DNA of 64,000 bases from CAVWCQ01 sp963753545 (GCA_963753545.1 CAVWCQ010000008.1:620001-684000), one strand, 5' to 3'; positions 50,898 to 60,183 are shown, counted from the stretch's first letter. Made by a program: numbers and translations. Notes: generated by a model not told the origin, from the letters alone.

Positions 50898-51641
50898 ATG
50901 ACCAAAGTGAATTATGATGCTATCAGTCGAATTTATGACGACGTGCGCGCGGCAGACGTCGATCTGCTCAACCAGTTCTTTGCGGAAGTCGAGATTGGCC
51001 CGGTGACGTGTATTCTCGATATCGGCTGCGGGACGGGCAACCACACGGATATCTTGCAGCGGATCAGCGGGGCGCGCGTGAGCGGTGTGGAGCCGTCAGC
51101 AGGGATGCTCGACAAGGCGCGGGCGAAAAATTCGGCGGTAGACTTCCAGCAGGGAGATGCGGCGCACATCCCGTTTGACAGCGCATCCTTCGATTTCGCT
51201 TACATGACCGACGTGATCCATCATGTGCCCGATATTGGCGCGATGTTTCGCGAGATAACCCGCGTGTTGCGTCCCGGCGGCAAGTTGTGCATCGCCACGC
51301 AGTCGCACGATCAGATCGGGCGGCGGCCTATTGTGCGCTTTTTCCCCGGAACCGCCGCTGTGGATCGGGCGCGCTACCCAGATATCGACGTGATTATTCG
51401 CGCGGGGGAAGGGGGCAGGCTGCGCTTCCTCAAGACAGCGGTGCTCTATGAAAACCAGCCCGTTCTGCTTGGAGATCTATTTTTGGAACTGGCCCGTAAG
51501 AAAGGGTATTCCATGCTGCACCTGATCACGGCGGATGAGTATGAGGCAGGGCTGCGGGCATTGGAGGCGGCGCTGGCGAAAGGTCCGATCGAGGCACGGG
51601 CGGCAGGGGAAACGCTGGTGTGGATGGGGAAAGCAGATTGA
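50898..51641 (+). CDS. SAM-dependent methyltransferase
   Basis: 247 residues, class I fold. CILDIGCGTGNHTDILQRIS is motif I, GVEPSAGMLDKARAKN motif post-I, FDFAYMTDVIHHVPD motif II and MFREITRVLRPGGKLCIAT motif III. UbiE/COQ5-type or other small-molecule methyltransferase; substrate unknown. Not contiguous with another gene on its strand. Confidence 0.85.
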   Translation: MTKVNYDAISRIYDDVRAADVDLLNQFFAEVEIGPVTCILDIGCGTGNHTDILQRISGARVSGVEPSAGMLDKARAKNSAVDFQQGDAAHIPFDSASFDFAYMTDVIHHVPDIGAMFREITRVLRPGGKLCIATQSHDQIGRRPIVRFFPGTAAVDRARYPDIDVIIRAGEGGRLRFLKTAVLYENQPVLLGDLFLELARKKGYSMLHLITADEYEAGLRALEAALAKGPIEARAAGETLVWMGKAD

Positions 51642-51701
51642 CCGCCCAGAGAATCCTTGCTAGAGTGTGATTATCTGCAATTCTTCTTGAAGGAGGATTA
51701 C

Positions 51702-52084
51702 ATGTCATACTCTATCAAAAAGTTAGTGGGCGAGCCTGTCATTCTGATCCAATTCCACGCTGATTTCGACCCTCATAAAGAGGCACAACAGGCTTTTGAA
51801 GCAAGTGCCAGGCTGCTCAGCGAACAAAGCGAGCCTGTGTATGCTATATGGGACGTGCGCCAATCAGCGGTGAGTCTGCAAGGATCATGGAAGGCGCAAA
51901 CATCAGCCGGACGAATGCGACCCCTACTAACGAACGTGGATCCATCGTCATCACGAATAATCCTGCGGTTAAACTGGCGATGCAGGGAATGAACAGCGAT
52001 GTCTATGGGAACGTCTCTGTTGCTGTTTTTGAGGAAATTGATGAGGCGTTGGCATACGTTCACGAGCAGATCGGAAAAAAGTGA
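51702..52084 (+). CDS. STAS/SpoIIAA-like small protein, frameshifted
   Basis: About 127 residues from ATG 51702 (AAGGAGGATTAC upstream). The first frame gives YSIKKLVGEPVILIQFHADF and PVYAIWDVRQSAVSL, the second NERGSIVITNNPAVKLAMQG and NVSVAVFEEIDEALAYVHEQ; the change is near 51890. Same plan as the proteins at 4783-5193 and 58822-59250. Function unknown. Confidence 0.6.
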
Positions 52085-52210
52085 GGTCCGACCACGCTGC
52101 AAATACCCCAAGCATAGGGGCTTCCAACTATTCTCTCATCTTTATTTTCCATTTTTATGATAATATTGTTCTTATCGTCGGAGATCCAGTTGCACAAGGA
52201 GCCGTTCACC

Positions 52211-52624
52211 ATGATTTCCGAGAAGAACAAGACCATTTCCCGCGAGTTTATTGAAGGTATGTGGAACCGGCAGGATATGAGCACGGCGGATCGCCTCGTT
52301 GCCCCCGATCTGGTTCCTCAGGGGCCGATGGCTGATCAATTCCCTCCTGGGCCGGAAGGCAGCAAAATGTTCACGTCGGCTTTCCTCCAGGCATTTCCCG
52401 ATGTGAAGGCGACCATTGACCGCCAGGAAGTCGAGGATGATCTCGTCTATACCTGGGTCACCTTCCGGGGAACTCATACCGGGCCGCTGATGGACATCCC
52501 AGCAACCGGGCGGCGTGCCGAAGTGCAAGTCCAGATCACAGATCGGATCGCTGATGGGATGATCGTTGAATCGTGGTCAGAGCGGGATCCCGACGATATG
52601 ATGCGCCAGCTTGGAGTGGCGTAG
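52211..52624 (+). CDS. SnoaL-like ester cyclase family protein
   Basis: 137 residues in the NTF2-like fold: SEKNKTISREFIEGMWNRQD at the N-terminal helix, SAFLQAFPDVKATIDRQEVE, VYTWVTFRGTHTGPLMDIPA and EVQVQITDRIADGMIVESWS. SnoaL-type domains are small-molecule cyclases or dehydratases, but the environmental versions are mostly uncharacterised. Ends at a strong terminator. Confidence 0.8.
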   Translation: MISEKNKTISREFIEGMWNRQDMSTADRLVAPDLVPQGPMADQFPPGPEGSKMFTSAFLQAFPDVKATIDRQEVEDDLVYTWVTFRGTHTGPLMDIPATGRRAEVQVQITDRIADGMIVESWSERDPDDMMRQLGVA

Positions 52625-52661
52625 CAGCAACCCCTGACAACCAACATAACAACGAACCGCG

Positions 52662-52690
52662 AACAGGCCCTATGAGCAGGGCCTGTTTTT
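52662..52690 (+). terminator. Terminator of the ester-cyclase gene
   Basis: Perfect 10-bp stem AACAGGCCCT / AGGGCCTGTT with a 6-base loop and a T run at 52686-52690. Confidence 0.85.
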
Positions 52691-52711
52691 GTTTAGGAGC
52701 GCGGGCAGACC

Positions 52712-53884
52712 TCAATCGTAGGGGATGGGGGGCAGCGGATCAACGGGCGGCGGCGGGAAATAGGGATAGGTCACGATATAACCGTTGACCTGGATGGTGA
52801 TAGGCCAGCCGTTAAAATAGCCCTTGAGCGGGATATATTCGTCCAGGCGCACGAGCCTTTCCGGGCACATCATTGCCGGATTGACAACCTGGTAAATTTC
52901 CACAGTCAACCAACTCCCGCTGAGAATCTGATCGATCTGGAGCGTTCCCTGGCAGCTTTGGCTATAGGTTCCGGTGACGTGCAGAGTCAGATTGGTGGGA
53001 TAGGTGGGTGAGGCCAGCACCTCCGCGTACTCAATGGTCGCGTAGACACGGGTAAATTCCGGGCGCGGATGAGGAACAGGCAGATCGAGCGTCGTGATAA
53101 AATCGTTGACCTGGACCACATAGGAGCCGCTGTACAAATCCCATTCCAGCTCGACATATTCATCAAAACGGCTCCGCTGGGCAAGACAGGATGGGTCTTG
53201 CAGGCGATAGATTTCCACGAACAGCCAATCATCTTCGCGGCGCTGATCGACCTGAAGCGGAGCGGCGGGGCAAGCGTATTCGGTGCCCGTCACATGCAGA
53301 ATCGGGCGGCGGGACTGCGGCAGGACCTCCACATCATCCACGCTGACATAACTGCGCGTGAAATGATCGCTGGGCGGGTACGGCTCATTGGGCGGCATGT
53401 CCACGCCGGGCGGCGGTGCGTTGGGGACGGCAATCTCGACCGTATACTGGTTGACGTGGACCTGGACCGATCCCGGCTCAAATTGATCATCCAGGCGGAC
53501 AGTGGTGGTATAGGGCGCGGCGAGGGACGTACCGGGCGCGTTATTCTGGGTGAGTGCGCGGTAGATGGCGATATAGATATCGTTGCCCTCGCGCCACTGC
53601 TCGATCTGAATCTGATACCGATCCATCTGCTGCCAGCGCTGCCCGCTGATGTGTAGATCGACACTGACCGGGACGGTGTTGGAAAACGTCGCCGTGACCG
53701 TCTCGACGGTGATGCATTCGATCAGACCGCTGCTTGTTTCCACTGTGTAGGGGAATGCCTGTGATTCGCCAGGGGTAACACACGGCGCACCGCCAGGATC
53801 ACCGCCAGCTTGAACCGGGTGTGTTCCAGCGGCGAACAGGGGTGACACGAGAATCGCAACCCACAGGAAAAATAGTCTCCGCAT
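52712..53884 (-). CDS. Secreted protein with three internal repeats
   Basis: 390 residues. Signal peptide (RRLFFLWVAILVSPLFAA, cut near VQA-GG) and then three related units of about 100 residues. Each has a strand like VSVDDVEVLPQSRRP or ATIEYAEVLASPTYP, a LHVTGT strand, LQVDQ / LQIDQ, a VEIYR / VEIYQ strand, a Cys, and YVVQVN / ITIQVN near its end. The Cys are present in units two and three. Ends in a proline-rich tail. No family recognised; a surface binding protein is inference. Confidence 0.6.
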   Translation of the reverse strand: MRRLFFLWVAILVSPLFAAGTHPVQAGGDPGGAPCVTPGESQAFPYTVETSSGLIECITVETVTATFSNTVPVSVDLHISGQRWQQMDRYQIQIEQWREGNDIYIAIYRALTQNNAPGTSLAAPYTTTVRLDDQFEPGSVQVHVNQYTVEIAVPNAPPPGVDMPPNEPYPPSDHFTRSYVSVDDVEVLPQSRRPILHVTGTEYACPAAPLQVDQRREDDWLFVEIYRLQDPSCLAQRSRFDEYVELEWDLYSGSYVVQVNDFITTLDLPVPHPRPEFTRVYATIEYAEVLASPTYPTNLTLHVTGTYSQSCQGTLQIDQILSGSWLTVEIYQVVNPAMMCPERLVRLDEYIPLKGYFNGWPITIQVNGYIVTYPYFPPPPVDPLPPIPYD

Positions 53885-54061
53885 GAAATCCGCTCCTTTA
53901 CGCTAAGATTCTCTCTATAGAGTCTAAGACGTCGGAACGAGGGCTGGGGTTCCATACCTCACCCCCGCTGAATGCAAAAGCGGCATTCAGCTTCCCCTTG
54001 ACATTCAGCATTACCTCTCCAGGTGCGAGCGAAGCTCGCGTAGCTGGAGAGGGGCGAACGC

Positions 54062-54103
54062 GGGCAGGGCGGCTGCGCGGCTGCGCTTAGCCACTGCCCC
54101 TAC
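54062..54103 (-). repeat. REP-like element
   Basis: GGGCAGGGCGGCTGCGCGGC and CTTAGCCACTGCCCCTAC borders; a GTAG foot on the minus strand, arms GGGCAG / CTGCCC. The remainder of the 371-base gap before the MFS gene holds nothing clear. Confidence 0.6.
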
Positions 54104-54255
54104 AATTCTGTGTGCCGATTGCGATGATCGGATTTGAGCGCATTTGAAAATTAGGGCAGGTCCTGTCGGATAAAATCGGGAGTTGAAACTAAATTGGAGC
54201 ACGAGTATCGGTTTAATACAGCGTGTTATGGGTGATAAATGGAAGCCAAGAGCTT

Positions 54256-55572
54256 ATGTCTGTAGCGCATCATCCAGCTTATGATCCAGATCGGCCTGTT
54301 GGCTACTGGCAGCTTCTCAAACAGAATCCACGCTTTCGGACGCTGTGGACAGCACAGCTTATCTCGGCGGCGGGCGACTGGTTCAACAATGTAGCCGTAC
54401 TGGGTCTGGTCTTGCAGCTTACGCGCAGCGGTCTCGGAGCGAGCTTTGTTCTGCTGGCAAGCACAGTCCCGATGTTCTTCCTGATCCCCATCGCCGGGCC
54501 AGTGGTGGATCGTTTTGACCGGCGTATGCTGATGATCCTCGCGAATCTTTTCTCGGCAGTGGTCGCCCTACTGTTCATCCTCGTCAAAACGGAAGATATG
54601 GTCTGGCTGCTATACGTCGCCAGTATTTTGCTGGTCGTCTCAGCCTCATTCTTCAACCCGGCGAGTTCAGCCAGTATCCCCAACATTGTGACGCGCGGCG
54701 AGTTGTTTTCCGCCAATGCGCTGGGCGGCGCATCCTGGGGAATCATGGTGATGGTCGGTTCAGCGTTGGGCGGGATTGTCTCGACACTTTTGGGCCGCGA
54801 CACGGCGTTTGTCATCAACGCCCTGTCGTTCCTGATTGCTGCTGGCCTGATCGCGCTGATCGAGGTGCCGAGTCCGAAGACGACCAACAAACAGATGACT
54901 CCGGTCAAGGATTTCATCGAGGGGGTGCGCTATCTGCGCGAATATCTGCCGTCACTGGCGCTGGTGGGAATCGAGTTGGGTTGGGGTTTTGGAGTTGGGG
55001 TCGTGGTTCTACTGAGTGTGTTGGGAACACAGGTTTTCCACGCGGGCGATGCGGGAATCGGGATTCTTTACGCCGGACGGGGGCTGGGTGCGCTGATCGG
55101 CCCGTTTCTGGTGCCCGCCGTTGCCGGAAACGACATCAGGAAGCTGCGCAATGCGATCTGGCTGTCATTTTTGTTGGCCGCCATTGGCTACCTGATCGTC
55201 GCCTATGCCGGTCGGAACGATACCTTGTGGCTGGCATTCTTCGCCCTGATTCTTGCGCATTTCGGCGGCGGAGTGGTCTGGGCGGTGAGCAGCTTACTGC
55301 TCCAGATCACGACACCTGATCGGCTGCGGGGGCGGGTATTGTCCGTCAATGGCGGGCTTGGCACATTCGGATCGGGGATCTCAACACTGCTCTTCGGGCT
55401 TGCGCTGCAAGCGGGCAGGTCGCCAATGACACTGGCTGTTGTTGGCGCAGCGATCTTTGCCGTATACGGCGTATTCTGGGGACTGATCACGGCAGGCGGC
55501 CCATTCCATATTTCGGAAGCCACAATGGTCGATTCAGAATCGGGCGTCACTCGCACGGAGTCGGCTGATTAG
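54256..55572 (+). CDS. MFS transporter
   Basis: 438-residue major-facilitator exporter of the EntS/MFS_3 type with twelve helices. LISAAGDWFNNVAVLGLVLQ and GPVVDRFDRRMLMILANLFS carry the loop 2-3 motif G-x-x-x-D-R-x-x-R, VSASFFNPASSASIPNIV the helix 5 motif and GRGLGALIGPFLVPAVAG the second half. Substrate unknown; relatives export siderophores or drugs. ATG 54256 chosen; a GTG 33 bases upstream is possible. A 17-base match to 4223-4239 follows the stop. Confidence 0.88.
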   Translation: MSVAHHPAYDPDRPVGYWQLLKQNPRFRTLWTAQLISAAGDWFNNVAVLGLVLQLTRSGLGASFVLLASTVPMFFLIPIAGPVVDRFDRRMLMILANLFSAVVALLFILVKTEDMVWLLYVASILLVVSASFFNPASSASIPNIVTRGELFSANALGGASWGIMVMVGSALGGIVSTLLGRDTAFVINALSFLIAAGLIALIEVPSPKTTNKQMTPVKDFIEGVRYLREYLPSLALVGIELGWGFGVGVVVLLSVLGTQVFHAGDAGIGILYAGRGLGALIGPFLVPAVAGNDIRKLRNAIWLSFLLAAIGYLIVAYAGRNDTLWLAFFALILAHFGGGVVWAVSSLLLQITTPDRLRGRVLSVNGGLGTFGSGISTLLFGLALQAGRSPMTLAVVGAAIFAVYGVFWGLITAGGPFHISEATMVDSESGVTRTESAD

Positions 55573-55660
55573 AGCTTGATATGAAAAAGGATACTGTCCT
55601 GTTGTGTGGTTTGGGTCTCAGCAACTCCAATTCTACCCAACCGGATTTTCAAAATGCGCT

Positions 55661-56782
55661 TCAGGCGAGGAGGAGTTTTATGGTGGGGGCGAACAGGGCG
55701 GCGGCAAGCAGGGAGGCAGCGGACACGATCAGAACCCAGGGGTGCCAGGAGCGATGCAGGGGAGGGGACCACTGGGGCAGGCCATCGGCATAGGCGTGCA
55801 GACTCTGTTGGCCGGTTCCGTCCGTCCGCATCCGGTACATTTCATAACCTCCACTGTGGTCTCTCAGGAAGGCGATCCAGTACCCATCGGGGGACCATTG
55901 AAAATTGCCCTCGGCTCCCAACCCTGGAGTCAGGTTTTGTTGATCGGTGCCATCGGGCCGCATGCGGAAGATATCCCCCAGCGCATCAGACCGGTTCGAG
56001 AGAAAGGCAATCCACTGCCCATCCGGAGACCAGCGCGGATTCCAGTTATCGCCCAAGTTACCCGTCAAAATTCGCTGATCGGTTCCATCAGCCTGCATCC
56101 GGTCGATTTCATACGTGCCGTCGATGTTCGAGACAAAGATGATCCAGTTCCCGTCGGGCGACCAGCGGAAATTCACCCCGCGCAACGGCCTGGGGATCAC
56201 ATTTTGCTGATCGGTGCCATCGGACCGCATGCGGTAAACCCCAAGGTGATCCTCAGCAACCGCCGAGACAAAGGTGATCCACTGCCCGTCTGAGGACCAC
56301 TGCGGGTCGGTATCATTCTGCGGGCTGTCCGTGAGGTGCTGCTGATCCGAGCCGTGAGCACGGATGCGGTCAATCTCGTAGCTGCCGCCGCGAAAAGAGG
56401 TGAAAACGATCCACTGACCGTCGGGAGACCAGTGAGGCGACAATTTATCACTAAGGCCATGTGTCAGGCGCTGCTGGCCGGTGCCATCGGGCCGCATGCG
56501 GTACAGCTCCATCCTGCCATCGCGATCTGAGACAAAGGCTATCCACCTTCCATCGGGGGAGTAGGCGGGCGAAATGTCCAGGACCGAGTTCGAGGTTAAG
56601 GGTTGACGGAGATTTCCATCAAACCGCATCCGGTAGATTTCCGCATTCCCGGTGCGATTGGACACAAAGACGATCCAGGCACTGGGCGGTGTCTGATCAC
56701 CTGGGACCAGGGCAGCTACGGCGGTCATGGCAAGTCCGAGGAGGCCGAACAACGCGGCGGCTAATCGCAGGAGCGTGAGCAT
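55661..56782 (-). CDS. Membrane-anchored PD40 beta-propeller protein
   Basis: 373 residues with an N-terminal signal anchor (LRLAAALFGLLGLAMTAVAAL), about seven PD40 (TolB-like WD40) units and a C-terminal membrane helix (WVLIVSAASLLAAALFAP). Each unit has W.PDG.WI.FVS and IYRMR.DGT.QQ.LT, as in SPDGQWIVFTS and IFRMRPDGTDQQNLT. It thus stands outside, held at both ends. Tandem relative of the gene upstream, three bases apart; they are likely one transcript. Function unknown; PD40 proteins usually bind proteins or peptides. Confidence 0.85.
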   Translation of the reverse strand: MLTLLRLAAALFGLLGLAMTAVAALVPGDQTPPSAWIVFVSNRTGNAEIYRMRFDGNLRQPLTSNSVLDISPAYSPDGRWIAFVSDRDGRMELYRMRPDGTGQQRLTHGLSDKLSPHWSPDGQWIVFTSFRGGSYEIDRIRAHGSDQQHLTDSPQNDTDPQWSSDGQWITFVSAVAEDHLGVYRMRSDGTDQQNVIPRPLRGVNFRWSPDGNWIIFVSNIDGTYEIDRMQADGTDQRILTGNLGDNWNPRWSPDGQWIAFLSNRSDALGDIFRMRPDGTDQQNLTPGLGAEGNFQWSPDGYWIAFLRDHSGGYEMYRMRTDGTGQQSLHAYADGLPQWSPPLHRSWHPWVLIVSAASLLAAALFAPTIKLLLA

Positions 56783-56785
56783 GAG

Positions 56786-57788
56786 CTAGATTCCCCCGGA
56801 ACGGCGAGTAAAACGCGGGAGAAGCAGGAGGGCGGCGGCAAGCAGGGAGGCAGCGGACACGAGCAGAACCCAGGGATGCCAGGAGCGATGCAGGGGAGGG
56901 GACCACTGGGGAGCCGCATCTTCGCCGGGGTTGGTCGTGAGGCGCTGCCGGGTTGTTCCATCGGGCCGCCTGCGGTAGATATCCGGATTGCCATCCCGAT
57001 ACAACTCGAAAACAATCCATTGCCCGTCCGGCGATAACTGAGCGCCTTCGACGGGGGTGGGATTGGTCGTGAGGCGCTGCTGCTCGGTTCCATCGGGCCG
57101 CATGCGGTAACTGCCCCAACTGCTGCGATCGCGCAGGGAGCTGTAATAAATCCACAGACCGTCGGGGGACCAATGGGGCAAGTCATCGATGCCCGGCGTA
57201 TCGGTTAGCCGCTGCTGCCCGGTTCCGTCGGCGCGCATCCGGTAGATTTCCTGGTTGCCATCCCGGCTTGAGGCAAAGGCGATCCACTGCCCGTCCGGCG
57301 ACCACTGCGGTTCCCAATCATCACCCGGGCTGCTGGTGAGGCGCAGCTTGCCGCTGCCATCGGGGCGCATGCGGTAAATTTCCTGGTTGCCAGCCTGAAC
57401 CGAGATGAAGGCGATCCAGTGCCCATCCGGGGACCAGAAGGGATCTTTGTCGGGAAAATCGTTATCGGTGGTCAGGGGCTGCTGGCCGCTGCCGTCGGGG
57501 TGCATGCGGAAAATTTCCTGATCGCCTGTGCGCAGCGAAGCAAAGGTGATCCACTGCCCATCCGGCGACCACTTTGGATACCGAATTGTTGGCTTTGCCG
57601 CTGGTGAGCGGCTGTTGACCGCGGCCATCGGGCAGCATCCGGTAGATCTGCAGGGAGCCGTCGTGGCCTGACTTATAGACAATCACACTCGGCGGCGTGC
57701 TGTCGCCGGGCACAAGGGCGAGCACAGCAGTCATCACAAAACTCAGGAGGCCGATCAGCGATCCTAGCAGTCGCAACAGATTAGACAC
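56786..57788 (-). CDS. Membrane-anchored PD40 beta-propeller protein, frameshifted tandem relative
   Basis: About 334 residues, same design as the gene downstream: N-terminal anchor (LLRLLGSLIGLLSFVMTAVL), six or seven PD40 units (HWSPDGLWIYYSSLR, EIYRMRADGTGQQRLT) and a C-terminal helix WVLLVSAASLLAAALLLLP. The frame changes near 57590, between SGKANNS and VSKWSPDGQWITFAS. The last 75 bp of both genes are nearly the same at the DNA level (55691-55770 and 56833-56910), so the duplication is fairly recent or under gene conversion. Confidence 0.8.
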
Positions 57789-57860
57789 AAGGCGTTTCCT
57801 TTTGGCGGCGATGGTGTTGGTGTATTTTTAAGTATAAACGTTCCGTTTGCCGTTTGCTTT

Positions 57861-57910
57861 CCGCGCTCCTCGGAAAATAGAGAAACGTAAAGAGCGCAAA
57901 GGAAAAACGG
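57861..57910 (+). repeat. Purine-rich 9-bp-period repeat (degenerate)
   Basis: CCGCGCTCCTCGGAAAATAG continuing with AAACGTAAAGAGCGCAAAGG; weakest member of the family of 16478-16523. Confidence 0.5.
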
Positions 57911-57968
57911 ATTAATCGCAACCCTTTGTGGTGAGATTTATTTTTTTCTCTGTTCAGAGGAGAACCCT

Positions 57969-58658
57969 ATGCCTAAGACTGTTCCTCCCGTTATCCCGCC
58001 AGACTGGCCCGCCACGCAGCAGAAACGGTATTTCGTGCCGCTGGCCCGGCTGCTGATGTTTGCCACCAGCCGCTATCACGCGGAGGGCAAAGAGAATTTC
58101 CCGGAGCCGCCGTTCGTGATTGTGATCAACCACCTGAGCTTTTTTGATATCCCGGCCCATATTATCCAACTGCCGTTTGGATCGGTGGGACTCGCCGCAC
58201 GGAAATACAAGGGAACATGGCGGCAGTGGTTCTTCCAATTGGGCGCGCTGATTTGGGTGACGCAATTCTCGGCGGATCGGGACGCGATCAAAGGCGCGCT
58301 CAAGGTGCTGGAACACGGTGTCCCGGTGGGGATTGCCGCAGAAGGTACGCGCAGCAAGACGGGCGGCCTGCTCAAAGGGACCAGCGGCGCGGCATTCGTC
58401 GCCACCCGCGCCAACGTGCCGATTGTGCCGATGGTCGTGTGGGGCACGGAGAAGATCGGCAAGCGGCTGCGTCCTCGCGTTGAGGTGCGGGTCGGCAAGC
58501 CGTTCCGACTGCCGGAAGGCCGCGCCAAAGGCGATCAACTGGACGCGTATACCGAGCGGATCATGTGCGCGATGGCGGCGCTGCTGCCCGAAGAATACCG
58601 GGGAGCCTACGCAGGAAACCCGCTGGTTGAGGAAATGGCGAAGATCGTCTGCCCGTAA
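57969..58658 (+). CDS. plsC: 1-acyl-sn-glycerol-3-phosphate acyltransferase
   Basis: Adds the second acyl chain in phospholipid synthesis; membrane-associated. 229 residues. The catalytic H-x4-D is INHLSFFDIPA (His55, Asp60), followed by the glycerophosphate-binding EGTRSKTGGLLKGTSGAAF (125-143), then NVPIVPMVVWGTEK. A typical PlsC length. ATG follows AGAGGAGAACCCT. Alone on its strand; next genes are separate. Confidence 0.9.
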   Translation: MPKTVPPVIPPDWPATQQKRYFVPLARLLMFATSRYHAEGKENFPEPPFVIVINHLSFFDIPAHIIQLPFGSVGLAARKYKGTWRQWFFQLGALIWVTQFSADRDAIKGALKVLEHGVPVGIAAEGTRSKTGGLLKGTSGAAFVATRANVPIVPMVVWGTEKIGKRLRPRVEVRVGKPFRLPEGRAKGDQLDAYTERIMCAMAALLPEEYRGAYAGNPLVEEMAKIVCP

Positions 58659-58821
58659 CATTGGCGGCGCGGCATGGCGGCGTCCGCACGCATGGAGAGG
58701 GGAGAAGGCGTGTCTGTAAGCGCCTTTGATGCATAAGCATTGTCCCTTTCAGATAAAAGCGGTGTAAAATGACTCTGTAAAGTCAGGGGGGCATTTCATT
58801 GCACAAGGAGGAGCAGCAGCT

Positions 58822-59250
58822 ATGCCACATATCAACACAGAATGGGACAATGACGAAAAAACGGCGATGCGTGTCACCTACCTGGAGGGCTGGACGTGGA
58901 AAGACTTGCAGGATAACCTGCCCGTTGAAAAGGATTTTTTGGACAGCGTCAATCACCGTGTTGATGTGATCGCGGATTTTCGGGGGACACGCCTGCCGCC
59001 GGGTGCAATCACCCAACTGCCGAAGATCGCCAGTTCACCGCCCTATGTCCATCCCAACAGCGGCCTGATGGTGATGGTCGGATCACCTACCTTTATGGAC
59101 GAAGTCGTCAGTATTTACCGCCGCGTTTATGGGCAAAAAACGGTCAGACTGCACATGGTCAACGATCTGGAGGCCGCCCGCGCCATGATAGCCGAGGATC
59201 GCGCCAAGAGCAGTACGCCGCCCAGCCAGGCGGAGCCGAAGCCTGAATAG
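58822..59250 (+). CDS. STAS/SpoIIAA-like small protein
   Basis: 142 residues: VTYLEGWTWKDLQDNLPVEK, VDVIADFRGTRLPPGAITQL, GLMVMVGSPTFMDEVVSIYR, VRLHMVNDLEAARAMIAEDR. Same plan as the proteins at 4783-5193 and 51702-52084. AAGGAGGAGCAGCAGCT precedes ATG. Located 30 bases upstream of the dehydrogenase gene; co-transcription is possible but a functional link is not. Confidence 0.6.
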   Translation: MPHINTEWDNDEKTAMRVTYLEGWTWKDLQDNLPVEKDFLDSVNHRVDVIADFRGTRLPPGAITQLPKIASSPPYVHPNSGLMVMVGSPTFMDEVVSIYRRVYGQKTVRLHMVNDLEAARAMIAEDRAKSSTPPSQAEPKPE

Positions 59251-59279
59251 TTAACCCCAAAAGTTTAAGAGGATCTTTT

Positions 59280-60131
59280 ATGGACGACATCAAACAAATT
59301 GGTGTGATCGGTGCGGGCACGATGGGCAACGGCATCGCCCAAGTGTGCGCTACCTACGGTCACCAGGTGAGTCTGGTCGATGTTGCGCCGGGCGTGCTGG
59401 AACGCGCGCGCAGCATGATAGCAACCAGCATCGACAAGCTGCACAGCAAAGGCAAACTGACCGATGATCAGCGCCGGGCGGGGCAAGAGAATATCCGCAC
59501 CAGTAGCGAACTGGAAGCTGTGCGCGACTGTGATCTGGTGATCGAGGCGATCATCGAAAATGCCGCTGCCAAAAAAGAGTTGTTTGTCCGGCTGGACGAA
59601 ATGACTCGCCCGGCGACCATTCTGGCGACCAACACATCCTCCATTTCGATCACGGAGATTGCCGCCGCGACGAAACGCGCCGACAAGGTGATCGGCATGC
59701 ACTTCATAAATCCTGTGCCGCTCATGCAGTTGATCGAAGTGATCCGAGGGTTGGCGACCAGCCAGGAAACGCTCGATACGATCATGGCGCTCTGCACAGC
59801 GCTGGGCAAAACGCCTGTCGAAGCTGCCGACTATCCCGGTTTTATCGCCAATCGCATCCTTATTCCCATGCTCAACGAGGCGATCTACGCCCTGATGGAA
59901 GGTGTCGGCACGGTCGAAGCCATTGACACGGTGATGAAGCTCGGCATGAATCACCCTATGGGGCCGCTTACGCTGGCCGATTTTATCGGGCTGGACGTGG
60001 TGCTCAATGTGCTGGATGTGCTGCATGAGGGCCTGGGCGATCCGAAGTACCGCCCCTGTCCCCTGCTCAAAAAGATGGTGGCGGCGGGCTATTTGGGGCG
60101 CAAGTCGGGCCGGGGATTCTATACGTATTAG
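59280..60131 (+). CDS. 3-hydroxybutyryl-CoA dehydrogenase
   Basis: Oxidises L-3-hydroxyacyl-CoA to 3-ketoacyl-CoA with NAD(P) (or the reverse) in fatty-acid or butyrate metabolism. 283 residues. Rossmann motif IGVIGAGTMGNGIAQVCATY (8-27), LATNTSSISITEIAAA with the catalytic Ser, and the catalytic His in HFINPVPLMQLIEVIRGL, then GFIANRILIPMLNEAIYAL. Length and layout are those of the single-domain enzyme rather than the fatty-acid-oxidation fusion. Confidence 0.94.
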   Translation: MDDIKQIGVIGAGTMGNGIAQVCATYGHQVSLVDVAPGVLERARSMIATSIDKLHSKGKLTDDQRRAGQENIRTSSELEAVRDCDLVIEAIIENAAAKKELFVRLDEMTRPATILATNTSSISITEIAAATKRADKVIGMHFINPVPLMQLIEVIRGLATSQETLDTIMALCTALGKTPVEAADYPGFIANRILIPMLNEAIYALMEGVGTVEAIDTVMKLGMNHPMGPLTLADFIGLDVVLNVLDVLHEGLGDPKYRPCPLLKKMVAAGYLGRKSGRGFYTY

Positions 60132-60154
60132 GATTTTCCACTGATCGCATGCCG

Positions 60155-60183
60155 GGGTAGGGCGGCTCCTGTCCCGGCCTATA
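60155..60183 (+). repeat. REP-like element (weak)
   Basis: GTAGGGCGGCTCCTG and TCCCGGCCTATAC borders; partly diverged GTAG-footed element. Confidence 0.35.
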
